Positions 59,233 through 64,000 of a DNA stretch of 64,000 nt are shown here, in pieces. The stretch comes from Phyto melanocephala (lineage: Eukaryota; Arthropoda; Insecta; Diptera; Rhinophoridae): contig OW799236.1 of the NCBI GenBank assembly GCA_941918925.1, forward strand, positions 78,246,713 through 78,310,712, in the 5' to 3' direction. The position numbers and the translations under genes were made by a program. The notes beneath the pieces were generated by a model that made no database searches, was not told where the DNA came from, and saw nothing but the letters and a program-made list of their open reading frames with translations. Each line of letters begins with the position of its first letter. Position 1 is the first letter of the stretch.

Positions 59233-60994
59233 TCACATGGGTTTATCTATCATACATACACCCGCATAACTGCGGCCAATGACCATTGAAGCTGTCAATA
59301 AGCGCCAGGAATCTGACTCGGGACTATAAACTTCAACTGAGGATAGATTGGAATCGCCATCATCTCCACCCACGACATACAGGAGGCCATCATGAGCTAC
59401 AACACCAGCATTACGGCGACAAAAAGACATATCGGCTACAGAACGCCATAGATTTGTTTCGGAGTCATAGGCTTCAACCGATTTGCGGACCATCGGACCG
59501 TCATGGCCGCCCACAGCATATAAAATGTTGTTAAGAACGCCCACACCGGCACCACTACGGCGAGCCGACATTTCAGCTACAACATTCCAGTTGTCAGTTT
59601 CAGGATTATAACGTTCGACCGAGGACAAGCATTGGCGAGTGAAACCATCATAACCACCAACGGCATAAAGCAAACCATTAACCACCCCCACACCTACCGA
59701 GCTACGACGAGTGGACATGGAGGCTATAAAACGCCAAATTCCATTTTTCGGATCATAAACCTCAGCACTACATAGGCCAGTAGTACCATCAAAACCGCCC
59801 ACCGCATATATACTGCCATTAAGGACGGCCACTCCTAAAGTAGAACGTCTAGCTTCCATGCTGTTACTATTAGACCATTGATCGGTGGCCGGGTCATAAA
59901 CGTCAACAGTACGAACACGTAAAGAACCATTAAAACCACCAACAGCATACACACGGTCACCCAAAACAGCTAAACCAGCACTGGAAATATTAAAAAACGT
60001 TTAACAACTACAAATAATTTTAAAACAATTTTTAAACAAATTTACCGGCATCTACGATTTGGCATTTCAGCTGCTTGATACCATTTCTCTTCCCTGAAAT
60101 CGTAACATTCTACCGAACGTATGGCTTTCGGTGCCTGACCTCCAATAACCAATAGAATCTTTGGCAAACCTACTGGTTTTCTAGGTATTGTTCTAGCTGT
60201 TTTTATCTCATTCGGCAACAAATGATATGTAAGTGCTTCTATTATCAAATTTTTACAAACAATATTTCCCTCTAATAAGGGTTCCTTATCCACATTCTGT
60301 GTTATATACTCTTTCGATAACAAGGGCAAACGTACATGTTCCATTAGCTCAGCAGTGTACTGGTCACGCACGGTGGGATCATAACGTATCCAATTAATGA
60401 CAGATTCATAAACCTTTTCTTCGCCAGCTACAGAAATACGATCGTTGCGTATAAGATTTATAACCTGTTCGCATGTTAAATTTAGAAATTCATCAAATTG
60501 GATGACTTCACTGCATTTTAAGACAAAAATGATTGAAAACATTAAAATAATATCTATAACTGAATTTTGTCTGTCTGCCTGTCTTTACTTACTTAAAATG
60601 TTGTTCAATATAAGTCTCGGCATAATTTACTAAATCCACACAACCATGCATATCGGCGAAATCTCGTATACCCAAACAGTTACTAGCATCTAGTTGCGTT
60701 TGCAAATAGTCGCAACAGGCATCTCTAACATCAGTCAATTGCAATAGATTGGCAGCTGTTAGCAGAACCTGTACGTTTTCCTCATTAACTTCCACGGTAG
60801 ATGTGTATACGTACTCTATGAGCAACTCTAGGGCATGATGGTCTATGCCCTGTAGAGTTATACGCCCTTGTCGTGACTCTTCGAAACCCGTAAACATTGC
60901 ATAAAAATATGGACTGCATGAGGCCAATACCATTTTATGTGCTGGTATTTCAATATCTTCTGCTACCAACGTGACATCGCAAAGAAGATTTTGC
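59233..60994 (-). CDS. kel: Kelch, BTB-BACK-Kelch repeat protein (ORF1, 5' partial)
   Basis: Exons 60593-60994, 60046-60510 and 59207-59980 (shared) give 537 residues up to an in-frame TGA at 59233-59235. The first exon holds most of the BTB domain (LLCDVTLVAEDIEIPAHKMV); the second is BACK plus the linker to the first Kelch repeat; the third has Kelch repeats 2-6, each with the YAVGG or YVVGG doublet. The closest relative is Drosophila kelch (vertebrate KLHL2/KLHL3). Kelch is a Cullin-3 substrate adaptor and bundles actin in ovarian ring canals. The BTB exon opens in mid-codon at QNLLCDV, so 5' exons lie right of the window or were missed. The frame continues after TGA; see the next entry. 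Confidence 0.95.
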
Positions 60995-61277
60995 CTAAAA
61001 GAAATACATAAGTTGTATAAAAACTGTTTAAAAAAATTGTTTTTTTTTGGGTTTGAATTTTAAATTCTTATACAAAATGCATGTATGTATGTATGTGCTG
61101 CTGCTGACAACTTATTAAAAACGATATGCAATTTAATTAAATTATTTTTTTCATTAATTCCACCAAACTCGTTTTAAATAAAGAGTGGGCCAAAAAAACT
61201 TATACTTGTATTAAGTTAAATTAAGCTTAAACCAATTAATACAAAAATTTCTAAAAATACGTAAATATTTTTAAATA

Positions 61278-62012
61278 CAGTCGAACTTCCCTATAGTGAA
61301 TCATCACGGGGACAGACAATTATTTCACTATATAGAAATTTCATTATACAGAAATATTTTTTGTTTGTTTTTTTATTTATTTAAAATAATCAGGTATTTT
61401 TGTTTGACATTTAAATACATATGTATGTCGGAACGTTGCTCTCCATCTCCAAAAAAGTTCTTAGTACATCAAGTGAAGAGGAAACGTGTTTTAATGTAGG
61501 TGACGTTTTATCAATATTTGCCATTACTTCACCACCCAGTTTCTCTTCATCGCCATTTGATATAATCTGCTGTAATCCACGACTTTCTAAAATACTGCTT
61601 AGAATATCTTTATCGGACGGAATATATATTTTTTCCTTGATGTCCCTTCTTCAACTTTATTAATTACTACCACCTTTTTTTATTTTCATTCACTGAACTC
61701 GATCAACTGATGTTAAAAGGCAAATCATTAACTTTTTTGTTTTTATTTTCATATTTTGGGAATCCCAAAAATATTACTTATTTTCTTTAAAAATAGTGTA
61801 AAATAAAGCTGCTAAAAATAGTTCATTATATGGAGTCAAAAACACACGTAAAATATATTTTTGTTTCCAAAATTTTGTTCATAGTAAAGAAAGATTCACT
61901 GTATGGAAATTCATTATACGAAGATTTAAATACATTGAAAGTGGAACGAAAAGGCTGTGTTTCTGATTTTAGTTTATAATAGGGAGAACTTCATTATATA
62001 GAAGTTCGACTG
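61278..62012 (-). mobile_element. pogo-like non-autonomous DNA transposon
   Basis: The ends CAGTCGAACTTCCCTATAGT and ATATAGAAGTTCGACTG are inverted, flanked by TA at 61276-61277 and 62013-62014. A minus-strand frame (about 61430-61600) reads ILESRGLQQIIS, ANIDKTS and SLDVLRTFLEM, like the C-terminal tail of pogo/Tigger transposases. The catalytic core is gone. Confidence 0.75.
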
Positions 62013-62084
62013 TATTGTACAAAGTAGTTTAACATTCAAATATTGGCATATTTCTCGATACTTATACATTTATTTACTCTTCTG

Positions 62085-62400
62085 ACAAGATTTTATAGTT
62101 GCTTTCGTTACACTTTTCGACACGGTCGTCCACTTATACTTAAAATCAGACATGTTCTGGAATACATTTCCTATGTTCTTTAATTATTTTTCTACAAGAG
62201 CTTTCCACAGGGAAAAGTTCTAGACAGTTGGGTGGATATGCCTCCCGTCTTACAAAATTTTCAATATTGTTTGAATACCTCCCAAGGCCCTTCCATAGTG
62301 GCATGGTGCTAAATCGGGCCAGAATTATAAAGGCACTCTGGTGAAAGCAATTTTTATAATTGGTTTCCCCCATCCACCTTCACACGTTTATAAAGTTTAC
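62085..62400 (-). mobile_element. decayed Tc1/mariner-type transposase, C-terminal end
   Basis: The minus-strand frame 62146-62373 contains FVRREAYPPNCLELFPVE, which follows the PPNxPELRPIE catalytic-end block of a Tc1/mariner lineage. In a shifted frame MSDFKYKWTTVSKSVTKATI follows, matching the usual tail (DFRxRW, VSxxTI). One frameshift and loss of the upstream part mark it as dead. Confidence 0.55.
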
Positions 62401-62924
62401 CCATTGAAATACCTTTGCCCTTGCTAACCCATCCTCACAGAATATAGCTGCAGATGCCCAGGTCTCCCTTAACCCAAAGAGCGCCAGCTCTTTATCGAGG
62501 CACATTTATTAAGCTTTAGAACACACTCAAGCACCAAAGAGAAGTTTACATCCATCCGCCGCGCACGTTTTTTAACCGACTGGTAATTGTATAATGAGAA
62601 TTCTATTCCCTTGCATTCCACATTTTGACAGGTGACTAATAAATAAAATACAATTGTTTTGAAGACAAAACATAACGGCAAATTTTAAATTTTTCAACAA
62701 CTATGTATATGTTTGTATAACAACATGCAGATATGTAAAGTAACTAGTATGTGCTTAGAAATATACTAGTTCCTTCTAACTTAAGACTAGTTACATATCT
62801 GTTCTTTTTTTATATATATCGAACTATCGATTTTAACATTAGGTTGTTATAGGATCCTAAGAGTGGTGAGACATTGTACTCACCTTACACATACTGCAAA
62901 AAAATTAATATGCATTTCACACAG

Positions 62925-63080
62925 CAACATGCACAACATACCAATGGGACATACGTGTCCCATAGCAATTTGAGCATCAAGCGTTATGAAATTTTTCTTG
63001 TCTCAGCAGGGAGTTGAACCAGGGTATGTTGTTTTTGAAATTTCAAGCTTTTACCACTGCACCAACACACTATTATATTA
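62925..63080 (-). mobile_element. tRNA-derived SINE-like sequence
   Basis: On the minus strand GTTGGTGCAGTGGTAAAAGC (about 63068 down) fits the pol III A box, and GGTTCAACTCC (63011-63021, complement) fits the B box, with about 40 bases between them. A non-tRNA body with a small GGGACACGTATGTCCC palindrome (62946-62961) follows. I found no clear target duplication. Confidence 0.55.
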
Positions 63081-63584
63081 AATTGATATCAATAAAATGT
63101 ATGTTTGAAAAACAAAGTACTCTTCAATATTGCGATGGTGAGTTTGTTTATTTTTAGACAATGCGATAGTCTCGCTACAACTAGTTATATGACTGGTTTA
63201 AAATGTATTTAACTGGTTAAAAATGTAGCTGGAGGGATGTTAAAGGTAGTACAAAAGGTAAAAGCTAGTGTGAAAGTATTTTGAATTAAGTTGTTGCTAT
63301 ATTTAAGAACAAGCTTTGCATTTTGGTAAGAGTAAAACAGTGACGTGAATACTTTTAACACTTTATTGTACGAGGCGAGCTATTTATATTTCGGGAACTG
63401 GCAACACATAATGTCAATAGCAAAAATCTGACAACATTATAATAAAGTTTAAAATTTTTTTAACATAAACGTACTCACAACGTTTTGATGTACAAGTGCT
63501 ATTTATTTTGTATAAAGTAAGTTCAGATTATCAATTTTGATAGAAATTACAAGAGAAGGTTTACGTTGAATTATTTTTCACATT

Positions 63585-64000
63585 TTTAGACGTGGGTTAT
63601 CTCAACAAGAATGTGTCGAAGAACTCAGTTCTTTTATATGGCGGTAAAGCACCATCAAAAACCACAGTATATCGCTGGTTCCCAACGAATTCCGTGAAGG
63701 TCGCCCAAAATCGGTCGTGATCGTGATGTGACATAATGTGAGATAGAGGCATCCTTGCACATTAGTTCCACTTCAATGCATTAGATTTTGCATGAACACT
63801 TAGTTGTAAAAAAATTCGTTAAACTAACCACCGAAGACGAATCATTCTTCATCATGATAATGCGAGCTCTCACACATCTCGTCAAACAAGTGAATTTTCG
63901 ACTAGTCGAAACATCGAACTGATGACTCATCTTCAATACAGTCCTGACTTGGCACCCAATGGCTTCTTCTTGTTCCCTAATATCGAAGGTAAACTGCGTG
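63585..64000 (+). mobile_element. mariner-like transposase, internally deleted, cut by window end
   Basis: The plus strand reads GLSQQECVEELSS, GGKAPSKTTVYRW and NEFREGRPKSV (HTH region), then after a gap HHDNASSHTSRQTSEF and, shifted, YSPDLAPNGFFLFPNIEG. These are the second and third catalytic Asp blocks of a DD34D mariner. The first Asp region is missing and frames are broken. Confidence 0.75.

Larger units (their letters stand above)
60995..64000. other. kelch intron or upstream DNA, transposon remnants
   Basis: It holds a pogo-like element (61278-62012), a Tc1/mariner fossil (62085-62400), a SINE (62925-63080) and a mariner fragment (63585-64000). I searched for further kelch exons here and found none. 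Confidence 0.55.

Noticed and set aside
59233..59235. UGA in kelch as a selenocysteine codon
   Set aside because: Kelch is not a selenoprotein family, no SECIS-like hairpin was seen in the 3' region by eye, and readthrough is the established mechanism in Drosophila.

Overview
The window is nuclear DNA of a higher (cyclorrhaphan) fly, most likely a calyptrate such as a blow fly or house fly relative. It is strongly AT-rich, carries GT-AG introns, has three genes recognisable from Drosophila (ninaA, PNUTS and kelch), and is packed with insect-type transposons. As far as I recall all three genes lie on Drosophila chromosome arm 2L (Muller element B), which fits one conserved arm. Nothing bacterial, plasmid-like or CRISPR-like is present.

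Layout. (1) About 120-12305, plus strand: the 3' part of a large multi-exon gene for an ASH/MSP-type beta-sandwich protein of the HYDIN/CFAP class. Ten exons join in a single open frame. (2) 12427-16959, minus strand: complete ninaA (rhodopsin-specific cyclophilin) in three exons. Its first intron is swollen by repeats, and it converges on gene 1 with 121 bp between stop codons. (3) 16960-21536: intergenic, repeats and AT-rich DNA. (4) 21537-45684, minus strand: complete PNUTS (PP1 nuclear targeting subunit) in five coding exons with 13.9 kb and 5.7 kb introns. (5) 45818-55514: intergenic, with a likely PNUTS promoter near 46.29 kb and several tandem and dispersed repeats. (6) 55515-60994, minus strand: kelch, lacking only its 5' exons. 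It has the BTB-BACK-Kelch frame, an in-frame UGA, and a long open downstream frame, which is the arrangement known for stop-codon readthrough in Drosophila kelch. (7) 60995-64000: kelch intron or upstream DNA with pogo-like, mariner-like and SINE-like remnants.

The genes are not a pathway cluster: one axonemal-type gene, one photoreceptor chaperone, one nuclear PP1 regulator and one actin/Cullin-3 adaptor. What links the window is its repeat content: four copies (two nested) of a roughly 600-bp element with 3-bp target duplications that keeps a small spliced coding exon; two related families ending in inverted TATACCC motifs; palindromic MITEs; a Helitron-like element with a tandem array; two tRNA-derived SINEs; and fossils of CR1/jockey LINEs and several Tc1/mariner lineages.

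All exon joins were made by eye from splice signals and reading phase; no alignment or transcript evidence was available.
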